From NCBI GenBank assembly GCA_003641645.1, contig QNAZ01000048.1, positions 1 through 6,533 of the forward strand: a stretch of DNA of 6,533 nucleotides, written 5' to 3'. Below the pieces are notes generated by a model that made no database searches, had not been told where the DNA came from, and saw only the letters and a program-made list of their open reading frames with translations. A program made the translations under genes and the position numbers. This DNA comes from Thermodesulfobacteriota bacterium. Its GTDB lineage: Bacteria; Desulfobacterota; Thermodesulfobacteria; Thermodesulfobacteriales; Thermodesulfobacteriaceae. Within the stretch, counting starts at the first letter, position 1, and every line of letters begins with the position of its first letter. Positions 1 through 5,867 of this stretch are shown here, piece by piece.

Positions 1-59
1 AAATTTTTTAATTTTTTGATAAAATTGAGTTAGATTTAATAAAAAGGAGGTTTTTTTAA

Positions 60-1307
60 ATGTCTTTTTTAAAAACAATAGATCCTAAAATATGGAGTTT
101 GATACAAAAAGAAATAGATAGACAGGAATATCAGTTAGAAATGATAGCTTCTGAAAATTTAGCAGATATGGCAATAATGGAAGCTGAGGGTTCTTGTTTA
201 ATGAATAAATATGCTGAAGGATATCCTTTTTCTCGTTATTATGGAGGTTGTGAAAATGTGGATGAAGTAGAAAAACTTGCTATAGAAAGGGTTAAGCTTC
301 TTTTTGGAGCAGAACATGCTAATGTTCAACCCCATTCTGGAACCCAAGCAAATATGGCAGTTTATTTTGCTTTTTTAAATCCAGGGGATACGATCCTTTC
401 TATGGATCTTGCTCACGGAGGACATCTTTCTCATGGAGCAAAAGTTAATTTTTCTGGCAAATTTTATAAAATTGTTCATTATGGAGTTTCTAAAGATACT
501 GAAATGATTGATTATGAAGAAGTCAAAAAACTTGCCTTACAATATAAACCTAAACTCATTGTAGCAGGAGCAAGTGCATATCCCAGAATAATAGATTTTG
601 AAATTTTTTCTAAAATTGCACAGGAGGTAGGAGCTTATTTAATGGTTGATATGGCTCATATTGCTGGTCTTATTGCTGCAGGAATTCATCCTTCTCCAGT
701 CCCTTATGCAGACTTTGTTACCTCTACTACTCATAAAACTTTAAGAGGACCCAGAGGAGGTTTCATTCTTTGTAAAGAAAAATATGCAAAAATGATTGAT
801 AAGACAATATTTCCAGGAATACAAGGTGGTCCTCATATGAATATCATTGCAGCAAAGGCTGTATGTTTTAAAGAGGCTCTACAGCCTGAATTTAAATCTT
901 ATCAAAAACAAGTAGTAAAAAATGCTCAAATAATTGCTGAAGTTTTTAAAATGGAGGGTTTTAGAGTTATTTCAGGAGGAACAGATACTCATTTGGTTTT
1001 AATAGATGTATCAGTAAAAGGATTAACAGGAGCTGAAGCTGAGAAACTATTGGAAGAAGCTGGTATTACAGTGAATAAAAATGCTATTCCTTTTGATACC
1101 CGTCCACCTAAAATTACAAGTGGTATAAGAATTGGAACACCTGCTATTACAACAAGAGGTCTTAAAGAAAAAGAAGTTGAAGAAGTAGCTCATTATATGT
1201 GTGAAGTTTTAAAAGATCCTAAAAATGAAAAAATAAGAAAGGATATAAGAGAAAAAATAAAAGAAATTTGTATAAGATTTCCTTTTTATAAAAAAAATGG
1301 CAGATAA
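60..1307 (+). CDS. glyA: Serine hydroxymethyltransferase
   Basis: This is a cytoplasmic PLP enzyme that interconverts serine plus tetrahydrofolate with glycine plus 5,10-methylene-tetrahydrofolate, the main entry of one-carbon units. The 415 residues match the usual bacterial length (E. coli 417). The PLP Schiff-base lysine is Lys226 in the STTHKTLRGPRGG motif at 222-234. Asp197 and His200 in VDMAHIAGL contact the cofactor, and Arg357 in SGIRIGTPAITTRG is the substrate carboxylate arginine. The YAEGYP...RYYGG motif lies at 51-63 and carries Phe-Ser where Gly-Lys is common, a mild variation. The start is fixed by AAGGAGG at 44-50, nine bases before ATG. The gene overlaps the dCMP deaminase gene by 11 bases, so the two are probably co-transcribed. 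No good promoter is visible in the 59 upstream bases. Family assignment is near certain. Confidence 0.98.
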   Translation: MSFLKTIDPKIWSLIQKEIDRQEYQLEMIASENLADMAIMEAEGSCLMNKYAEGYPFSRYYGGCENVDEVEKLAIERVKLLFGAEHANVQPHSGTQANMAVYFAFLNPGDTILSMDLAHGGHLSHGAKVNFSGKFYKIVHYGVSKDTEMIDYEEVKKLALQYKPKLIVAGASAYPRIIDFEIFSKIAQEVGAYLMVDMAHIAGLIAAGIHPSPVPYADFVTSTTHKTLRGPRGGFILCKEKYAKMIDKTIFPGIQGGPHMNIIAAKAVCFKEALQPEFKSYQKQVVKNAQIIAEVFKMEGFRVISGGTDTHLVLIDVSVKGLTGAEAEKLLEEAGITVNKNAIPFDTRPPKITSGIRIGTPAITTRGLKEKEVEEVAHYMCEVLKDPKNEKIRKDIREKIKEICIRFPFYKKNGR

Positions 1308-1860
1308 AATTTATAGACCTGACTGGCATGAATATTTTATGCTTATTGCAAAAATAGTGGCATTACGTTCTGGATGTAATTCCCGTCCTACAGGAGCTGT
1401 AATTGTTAAGGATAAACGAATTTTGGCAACAGGTTATAATGGTCCAATGCCTGGTGCATGGCATTGCACAGACAAAGGTTCTAAGTATTGTTTTAGAAGA
1501 GAAAAGGGTATCCCAGATATAGACAAATATAATTTTTGCAGATCAACACATGCAGAAGCAAATGCTATAGCACAAGCAGCTAAATTAGGAATTTCAGTAG
1601 ATGGAGCAAGTATTTATTGCACCTTAGCTCCCTGCTATGTATGTTTAAAGCTTTTGGCTTCAGCTGGAATAAAAGAAATATATTATGAATACGATTATGA
1701 GAGTAGAGATTTTGAAAGAGATGAATTCTGGAAAACTGCTATTAAAGAAGCTGGAATAAAGGTTTTTAAACAAATTAAAATTTCAGAAAAAACCTTAAAA
1801 GCTTTAGAAGAAATTTTACCTTATCCTACTTCAAAAAGAAGACTTCCTCCAACTGATTAA
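1297..1860 (+). CDS. comEB: dCMP deaminase, ComEB-type zinc cytidine/deoxycytidylate deaminase
   Basis: The predicted enzyme hydrolytically deaminates dCMP to dUMP, the substrate of thymidylate synthase. The zinc site is complete: His85-Ala-Glu87 supplies a ligand and the proton-shuttling glutamate, and Pro112-Cys113-x-x-Cys116 supplies the other two ligands. The N-terminal part (WHEYFMLIAKIVALRS, then GAVIVKDKRILATGYNG at 33-49) is typical of deoxycytidylate deaminases and separates it from cytidine or tRNA deaminases. Extra cysteines and a histidine (Cys27, His56, Cys57, Cys65, Cys81) could form a second structural metal site, as in other dCMP deaminases; this is inference. At 187 residues it is slightly long, with a basic, proline-containing tail. 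The start lies inside the end of glyA and has no Shine-Dalgarno sequence, so translation is probably coupled to glyA. The family is secure; the exact nucleotide substrate is inferred. Confidence 0.93.
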   Translation: MADKIYRPDWHEYFMLIAKIVALRSGCNSRPTGAVIVKDKRILATGYNGPMPGAWHCTDKGSKYCFRREKGIPDIDKYNFCRSTHAEANAIAQAAKLGISVDGASIYCTLAPCYVCLKLLASAGIKEIYYEYDYESRDFERDEFWKTAIKEAGIKVFKQIKISEKTLKALEEILPYPTSKRRLPPTD

Positions 1861-1877
1861 TCTTTTTTAATCTTTTC

Positions 1878-1906
1878 TTGATTTTTTCTTATATAAAGAT
1901 TATTTT
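1878..1906 (+). promoter_or_regulatory. Weak sigma-70-type promoter candidate for the J-domain gene
   Basis: TTGATT at 1878-1883 and TATTTT at 1901-1906 are separated by 17 bases, each matching four of six consensus positions. Transcription would begin near 1913, giving a leader of about 25 bases that contains the strong ribosome binding site GGAGGTGA at 1924-1931. The gap is so rich in A and T that weak matches are expected by chance. Read-through from the deaminase gene is an alternative, because no clear terminator separates them. Confidence 0.25.
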
Positions 1907-1937
1907 TTATACAAAGTTTCTCTGGAGGTGAAAATTT

Positions 1938-2852
1938 ATGCCTAAGGATTATTACGAAATTTTAGGGGTCCCAAGAAATGCAACGCAAGAAGAAATCAAA
2001 AGAGCTTACCGTAAACTCGCTATGAAATATCATCCAGATAGGAACCGTGGTAATAAAGAAGCAGAAGAAAGGTTTAAAGAGATAAATGAAGCTTATGCTG
2101 TTCTTTCTGATCCTGAAAAAAGAAAATTATACGATATGTATGGTTCTACAGAATTTGAAAAAAGATATACTACTGAAGATATTTTCAGGGGTTTTGATTT
2201 TGAAAGTGTTTTTAGAGATCTGGGAATAGATCTTGGAGGATTTTTTAAAAGAAATAGAAGAGGTGGAAAAACATTCGTTTTTGATCTGGGAGATCTATTT
2301 AGCAATCTTTTTGATACTTATTTTGGAGAAGAAGAATTTTCTCCTTTTGGAGAAACATACGAAACAATTCAAATAGATTTACCTCTTACAGTGGAAGAAA
2401 TTATAAAAAAGAGAGAAAAGGAAGTAATTTTACCTGGCACTTATGAGACTATAAAAATTAAAATACCTTCAAGTGTAAAGGATGGGCAAATTCTTAGGAT
2501 AAAAAGAAAAGAAGGAAGAAGAACAAAAGAATATTTATTTAGAGTAAGAATAATTTCTGATTCCAGATATAGAGTAGAAAATGGAAATATTATTATTGAA
2601 AAAGAAATTCCTCTTACAAGTTTTTTATTGGGAGATGAAATTGAAGTAAGAACCCCTGATGGAAAAAAAGTAAGAACCAAGATTCCTCCTTTAATAAAAC
2701 CAGGAGCCAAGTTAAGGCTTAAAGGTCTTGGATTACCTTTAGGTGGAGGAACTCAAGGAGATTTATATATAATTCTTCAACCTATAATTCCCAACAAACT
2801 AACTTCTGAGCAAAAAGAATTAATAGAAAAACTTAAAAGATCAGGACTTTAA
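1938..2852 (+). CDS. J-domain co-chaperone without zinc finger (type II DnaJ / CbpA-like)
   Basis: This predicted cytoplasmic Hsp70 (DnaK) co-chaperone stimulates DnaK ATP hydrolysis and delivers client proteins. The J domain spans residues 1-70 with the essential His32-Pro33-Asp34 loop in KYHPDRN. A Gly/Phe-rich linker follows at about 84-145 (for example IFRGFDFESVFRDLG). Two beta-rich client-binding domains then cover about 143-225 and 226-295; PGTYETIKIKIPSSVKDGQ and IPPLIKPGAKLRLKGLGLP are typical of the DnaJ C-terminal region. The four CxxCxGxG zinc-finger repeats of classic DnaJ are absent, which places it in the type II group with CbpA. The 304 residues fit that group. GGAGGTGA at 1924-1931, six bases before ATG, decides the start. 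It stands apart from the flanking operons by gaps of 77 and 82 bases. No dnaK or grpE is present in the window. Confidence 0.93.
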   Translation: MPKDYYEILGVPRNATQEEIKRAYRKLAMKYHPDRNRGNKEAEERFKEINEAYAVLSDPEKRKLYDMYGSTEFEKRYTTEDIFRGFDFESVFRDLGIDLGGFFKRNRRGGKTFVFDLGDLFSNLFDTYFGEEEFSPFGETYETIQIDLPLTVEEIIKKREKEVILPGTYETIKIKIPSSVKDGQILRIKRKEGRRTKEYLFRVRIISDSRYRVENGNIIIEKEIPLTSFLLGDEIEVRTPDGKKVRTKIPPLIKPGAKLRLKGLGLPLGGGTQGDLYIILQPIIPNKLTSEQKELIEKLKRSGL

Positions 2853-2857
2853 TCTAT

Positions 2858-2875
2858 TATTTTGTTGACAAAATA
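2858..2875. promoter_or_regulatory. 18-bp dyad overlapping the -35 box; candidate operator or weak terminator
   Basis: The sequence TATTTTGTTGACAAAATA has perfect 8-base arms around a two-base centre (TG). It covers the whole -35 hexamer TTGACA of the downstream promoter, which is where a repressor would act. As RNA it could also form a 7-bp stem with a TTGA loop followed by TTTTA, a weak terminator for the J-domain gene ending at 2852. I do not recognise the binding motif of a known regulator. AT-rich DNA produces such dyads by chance fairly often, so location is the main argument. Confidence 0.4.
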
Positions 2876-2893
2876 TTTTAGATTGATTAAAAT
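2865..2893 (+). promoter_or_regulatory. Strong sigma-70-type promoter of the speE-AMMECR1 gene cluster
   Basis: A perfect -35 hexamer TTGACA (2865-2870) is followed, after an ideal 17-base spacer, by TAAAAT (2888-2893), which matches five of six -10 positions. Transcription would start near 2900, leaving a leader of about 35 bases before the ATG at 2935. This is the best promoter match in the window and lies directly before five closely packed genes. A dyad covers its -35 box. Confidence 0.7.
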
Positions 2894-2906
2894 TTTTTTA
2901 GTTTTC

Positions 2907-2920
2907 AAAGAAATTTCTTT
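2907..2920. repeat. 14-bp perfect palindrome in the leader
   Basis: AAAGAAATTTCTTT is identical to its own reverse complement. It sits between the predicted transcription start and the ribosome binding site AGGAG (2922-2926). An RNA hairpin would have only a five-pair, mostly A-U stem, so a DNA site for a dimeric regulator is the more reasonable reading. About one palindrome of this size is expected by chance in a window of this length and composition. Confidence 0.3.
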
Positions 2921-2934
2921 TAGGAGAGTTCTTT

Positions 2935-3840
2935 ATGATCAAAGAAATAATGGCTGATATTCTTATTACTGATGAAAAAGGAGCAAAAATTCTTTTAGCT
3001 GAAATTATTCATAATGATTATTTATTTGCCTATATAGGAAGAATTATTTATGGAAAAACTGGATTGCAAAATGTATATGTTTTTGAAAATAGCTTCTGGG
3101 GAAGAATGCTTTTTATAAATAATGGACTCCAATTTACTTCAAGAGATGAATTTATTTATCATGAGGCTCTTGTTCATGTTCCTGTTCAGGCTTCTCCTGA
3201 AAATTCAATTAAAAGAGTTCTTATTTGTGGTGGTGGAGATTATGGAGCTTCTCGTGAACTACTTAAGTATCCTCAAATTGAAGAAGTTATTATTGTAGAC
3301 ATAGATCCTCAAATTCCTAAAATAGTAGAAGAATACTTCCCAGAGCTTCTTCCTGAAAATCCAAAAGATCCAAGGCTTAAACTTATAGTAGCTGATGCAT
3401 ATGAAATGGTGAAAAAATATAAAGAAGAAAAACAGCTTTTTGATATGGTAATTATAGATTCTACTGATCCAGATGTTACTCTAACTGGAGTTACTCACGA
3501 ACTCTCTCATGCTCTTTTTAAAGAAGACTTTCACCGAATGCTTTATGAAATTTGCCCTAAGGGGATTATAGTTCAGCAATGTGGGACTCCTTTTACTATG
3601 AAAAATATACTGGTTGAAACTTACAAAACATTTAAAAAAGTTTATCCTGAAAAAGAAATCTACTGTTATAGGGCTAATGTGCCTTCCTTTGGAGGAGATA
3701 ATGCATATTTAATGAGATGTCCTTATCCAAATCCTGAGACACCAAAGTGGGAAGAAATTCCAAATACTTATTATTATACTCATGAAATTCATAAAACTTC
3801 CTTTGGACTGCCAAAATACTGGAGGGAAGTTTTAAAATAA
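2935..3840 (+). CDS. speE: Spermidine synthase-type polyamine aminopropyltransferase
   Basis: The predicted enzyme transfers the aminopropyl group of decarboxylated S-adenosylmethionine to a polyamine such as putrescine. A short beta-rich N-terminal domain (about 1-72) ends in LQFTSRDEFIYHEALVHVP (65-83), the family signature, with Gln66, Tyr75 and His76. A Rossmann methyltransferase-like domain follows, with GGGDYG at 99-104 (Asp102 kept), the ribose-binding acidic stretch VDID at 121-124, and the catalytic Asp175 in DSTDP (175-179). The C-terminal EIHKTSFGLPKYWRE also fits. Three features differ from typical SpeE: Tyr103 replaces glycine in GGGDGG; the segment after DSTDP is about seven residues longer than I recall for Thermotoga SpeE; and the usual PTYPSG region reads VPSFGGDN. 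Acceptor specificity is therefore uncertain. AGGAG at 2922-2926 supports this ATG over one 15 bases later. No speD is present here. Confidence 0.88.
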   Translation: MIKEIMADILITDEKGAKILLAEIIHNDYLFAYIGRIIYGKTGLQNVYVFENSFWGRMLFINNGLQFTSRDEFIYHEALVHVPVQASPENSIKRVLICGGGDYGASRELLKYPQIEEVIIVDIDPQIPKIVEEYFPELLPENPKDPRLKLIVADAYEMVKKYKEEKQLFDMVIIDSTDPDVTLTGVTHELSHALFKEDFHRMLYEICPKGIIVQQCGTPFTMKNILVETYKTFKKVYPEKEIYCYRANVPSFGGDNAYLMRCPYPNPETPKWEEIPNTYYYTHEIHKTSFGLPKYWREVLK

Positions 3841-4559
3841 TGAAAGTATTGGGAATCCTTGGTTCTCCTTATAAAAATGGAGGTTCAGCTCAGCTTCTTT
3901 TTTCAGCTTTAAAATCAGCAGAAATAGAAGGTGCTAAAACTGAATTTGTTAGTGTTTATGATGGAGAAATAAAAGCCTGCATAGGATGTATTCAAGATGA
4001 AGAGCCTGGGTGTAAATTCCCCTGCATTTTTGATGATTATGGAAAAGTGATTTTAGAAAAAATAAACTTAGCTGATGGTATAATCTTTTCTACTCCTATT
4101 TATTGGTTTGCTCCTTCTGGTCCTTTAAAAACTCTGATTGATAGAATGACATGTCTTGAGAATATGGTGAGCTATGGAGAATCAAGTTATATGGAAGGAA
4201 AAATTGTTGGAGCCATTGCTGTGGGAGCTGATGCAGGAGGTCCTTGGACTTGTGGATATTTAATAACTGCCCTTACTTCCATGGGAGCAATAATTCCTCC
4301 TTGGGGAATAGCTTATTCTTATAAAGGGAAAAATGCTATTCAGGATGATAAAGCACTCATGGATGCTATAAATATAGGACTTTTGGTAACAAAGATGATA
4401 AAAATTTTAAAAGGAGAAAGTTCTATTTTAACTTATATAGAAGATAAAAAACTTTTAGAAAAAATAAGAAAAGAAGTATTAAAAGATATTCAATATTTTG
4501 AGAACTCTATTAAAGATAAAAATTATGGAAGAAAAACAATTTCAAGAAGCAGTATTTAA
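3840..4559 (+). CDS. Flavodoxin-fold NAD(P)H-dependent FMN reductase, possible iron-sulfur flavoprotein
   Basis: This is a predicted cytoplasmic FMN protein that moves electrons between a nicotinamide or ferredoxin donor and an unknown acceptor. The N-terminal GILGSPYKNGGSAQLL (5-20) is the FMN phosphate loop, and STPIYWFAPSGPLKTLIDR (84-102) is the second signature of the NADPH-dependent FMN reductase / Isf family. Four cysteines cluster as Cys47-x2-Cys50-x7-Cys58-x3-Cys62. Iron-sulfur flavoproteins carry a compact cluster motif at this point, but the spacing here is not the archaeal Isf spacing (Cx2Cx2Cx4-7C), so a 4Fe-4S centre is plausible but unproven. The tail after about residue 200 is charged and helical. 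The ATG overlaps the speE stop by one base (TAATG), with GGAGG at 3821-3825 somewhat far upstream, which indicates translational coupling. The last 35 bases overlap the nitroreductase gene. Confidence 0.85.
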   Translation: MKVLGILGSPYKNGGSAQLLFSALKSAEIEGAKTEFVSVYDGEIKACIGCIQDEEPGCKFPCIFDDYGKVILEKINLADGIIFSTPIYWFAPSGPLKTLIDRMTCLENMVSYGESSYMEGKIVGAIAVGADAGGPWTCGYLITALTSMGAIIPPWGIAYSYKGKNAIQDDKALMDAINIGLLVTKMIKILKGESSILTYIEDKKLLEKIRKEVLKDIQYFENSIKDKNYGRKTISRSSI

Positions 4560-5052
4560 AGCTATTTTAGGAAGAAGAAGCATAAGAAGGTATAAGGATA
4601 AAATTCCTGAAAAAGAAAAAATATTAAAAATTATAGAAGCTGGTATCTGGGCTCCTTCTGGTCTAAATAATCAGCCTTGGAGATTTGTAATAATTTGGTC
4701 TGAAGAAACAAAAAAAAGATTATCTGAACTTACCAAATATAAAGAAATTGTTAAAAAAGCTCCGGTATTAATCGGAGTATTCTTAGAAAAGAGCAAAATG
4801 TATCATCAAATAAAGGATCACCAGTCTGCAGGAGCCTGTATCCAAAATATGCTTCTTTCTGCTTATGCTTTAGGACTGGGAACTTGCTGGTTAGGTGAAA
4901 TTTTAAAAAATGAAGATAAAGTGAAAGATGTGTTAGGCTTGCCAAAAGATGAATATGAAATGTGTGCTCTTATTGCTATAGGATATCCTGATGATAAAAG
5001 TGAAAGAGCAGGTAGATACCCTTTGGAACATTTTTTAATAAAGGAATTATAA
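4525..5052 (+). CDS. Nitroreductase-family FMN oxidoreductase
   Basis: This is a predicted small dimeric cytoplasmic flavoenzyme using NAD(P)H, with unknown physiological substrate. From the ATG it is 175 residues. The N-terminal GRRSIRRYKD (16-25) binds the FMN phosphate, APSGLNNQPWRFV (43-55) is the second FMN loop, and SAGACIQNMLLSAYALGLGTCWLGE (91-115) is the conserved dimer helix and glycine turn, so the core is complete. An in-frame TTG at 4498 would add nine residues, but it has no ribosome binding site and family members normally begin just before this arginine-rich helix, so I prefer ATG 4525. That ATG also lacks a Shine-Dalgarno sequence and lies 35 bases inside the preceding flavoprotein gene, suggesting coupled translation. 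Members act on nitroaromatics, quinones, flavins or cofactor precursors, and the sequence does not decide among them. Confidence 0.88.
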   Translation: MEEKQFQEAVFKAILGRRSIRRYKDKIPEKEKILKIIEAGIWAPSGLNNQPWRFVIIWSEETKKRLSELTKYKEIVKKAPVLIGVFLEKSKMYHQIKDHQSAGACIQNMLLSAYALGLGTCWLGEILKNEDKVKDVLGLPKDEYEMCALIAIGYPDDKSERAGRYPLEHFLIKEL

Positions 5053-5066
5053 TAAAAATTTGACAT

Positions 5067-5072
5067 GGAGGT
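5067..5072 (+). promoter_or_regulatory. Ribosome binding site that selects GTG 5077 as the start of the DsbC-like gene
   Basis: GGAGGT lies here, overlapping an in-frame ATG at 5065. That ATG has no upstream Shine-Dalgarno sequence at a usable distance, while GTG at 5077 lies four to five bases after this site. The GTG start also gives a cleaner signal peptide, beginning MKNLKILNLK. The longer reading from 5065 would add only four residues. Confidence 0.7.
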
Positions 5073-5076
5073 CATT

Positions 5077-5853
5077 GTGAAAAATCTGAAAATTTTAAAT
5101 CTTAAAAATTTTCTTACTTTATTTTTTAGTCTTTTATTTTTTATTTCTTGCAAAAATGTAAGTAGTTCTTCAAATAATTGTCCTAAAAAAGAAGATATGC
5201 AAAAAATTTTAGATTCTATTAAACCAGGATTAAAAATTGAAAAAATTAAAAAAAGTCCAGTCCCAGGGTTGTGCGAAGTAATTGTAAAACTTTCTGAAAC
5301 TCAAAAGGGTATATTTTATACAGACTCTCAAGGAAAATATATAATAAGTGGAAGTATTTTTGATATTAAAAATTTTAGAAATTTAACCCAAGAAAAACTT
5401 CAAGCTATAAATAAACGGTTTCTTTCTCAAGATGAACTTTCTAAATTGGATAAAATGGCAGATATAGTTTACGGAAATTCTAAAAATGTGGTTTATCTTA
5501 TCACAGATCCAGATTGTCCTTATTGTAGAAGAGCAGAAAGTATTTTGAATAAAATGGTAAGTGAGGGAAAAATCACTGTAAAAGTTATTTTACTTCCTCT
5601 TGAAGGTCTTCATTCTGACGCTAAAGCAAAAGCTATTTCACTTATATGTGATAAAAAAGGATTTAAAGAACTTATAGAGGGTTATAAAAGTTCCAATCAG
5701 TGTGAAATTGGAAAGAAAAAAATACACAAAAATATCAAATTCTTAATTAAGGAACTAAAAATAAGGGCTACACCTACATTTGTTTTTCCTGACGGAGAAG
5801 TAAGATCTGGATTAATAAATGAAACTTATATAATGAGCAAATTCAATTCTTAA
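5077..5853 (+). CDS. DsbC/DsbG-type thiol:disulfide interchange protein, probable lipoprotein
   Basis: This predicted envelope thioredoxin-fold protein isomerises or reduces disulfides in exported proteins. Read from GTG 5077 it has 258 residues. Residues 1-24 form a signal peptide (lysines, then a Leu/Phe core) ending FFISC, a workable lipobox, so Cys25 is probably lipidated; Lys26 follows, not the inner-membrane-retention aspartate. A DsbC-like N-terminal dimerisation domain covers about 36-105 (SPVPGLCEVIV, then GIFYTDSQGKYIISGSIFD). The thioredoxin domain follows, with the redox motif Cys127-Pro-Tyr-Cys130 and the cis-proline Thr212-Pro213. Cys171 and Cys189 match the position of the structural disulfide in E. 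coli DsbC. E. coli DsbC has CGYC and DsbG has CPYC, so the motif alone does not settle the role. The gap to the nitroreductase gene is 24 bases and to the AMMECR1 gene 14 bases. No DsbD-type reductant is encoded nearby. Confidence 0.85.
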   Translation: MKNLKILNLKNFLTLFFSLLFFISCKNVSSSSNNCPKKEDMQKILDSIKPGLKIEKIKKSPVPGLCEVIVKLSETQKGIFYTDSQGKYIISGSIFDIKNFRNLTQEKLQAINKRFLSQDELSKLDKMADIVYGNSKNVVYLITDPDCPYCRRAESILNKMVSEGKITVKVILLPLEGLHSDAKAKAISLICDKKGFKELIEGYKSSNQCEIGKKKIHKNIKFLIKELKIRATPTFVFPDGEVRSGLINETYIMSKFNS

Positions 5854-5867
5854 AAACTTAAAAATAA

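Noticed and set aside
10..26. Inverted repeat AATTTT / AAAATT upstream of glyA
   Set aside because: It consists only of A-T pairs and is expected by chance at this composition, and it is not placed on a credible promoter.
16..40. Promoter before glyA: TTGATA (16-21) and TTTAAT (35-40)
   Set aside because: The spacer is only 13 bases and transcription would begin inside the ribosome binding site. AT-rich DNA easily gives such matches, and an upstream start outside the window is more likely.
1855..1890. Terminator after the dCMP deaminase gene (GATTAATC followed by T-rich runs)
   Set aside because: The palindrome has no loop and only four pairs per arm, so it cannot form a useful RNA hairpin. 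The T runs are part of generally T-rich DNA.
2093..2305. Minus-strand open frame of 70 codons inside the J-domain gene
   Set aside because: It has no ribosome binding site, no recognisable protein similarity, and lies opposite well-conserved J-domain and Gly/Phe coding sequence.
2441..2710. Minus-strand open frame of 89 codons inside the J-domain gene
   Set aside because: It mirrors the conserved C-terminal domain coding sequence on the other strand, and its hydrophobic look comes from the complement of Lys/Glu-rich codons.
5060..5065. Perfect -35 hexamer TTGACA before the DsbC-like gene
   Set aside because: Nothing resembling a -10 box lies 16-18 bases downstream; the site falls at the start of the coding region inside a tightly packed operon.
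4751..5153. Two minus-strand open frames (4751-4945 and 4863-5153)
   Set aside because: They lie opposite the nitroreductase core and the start of the DsbC-like gene, and have no family motifs. They are frame shadows.
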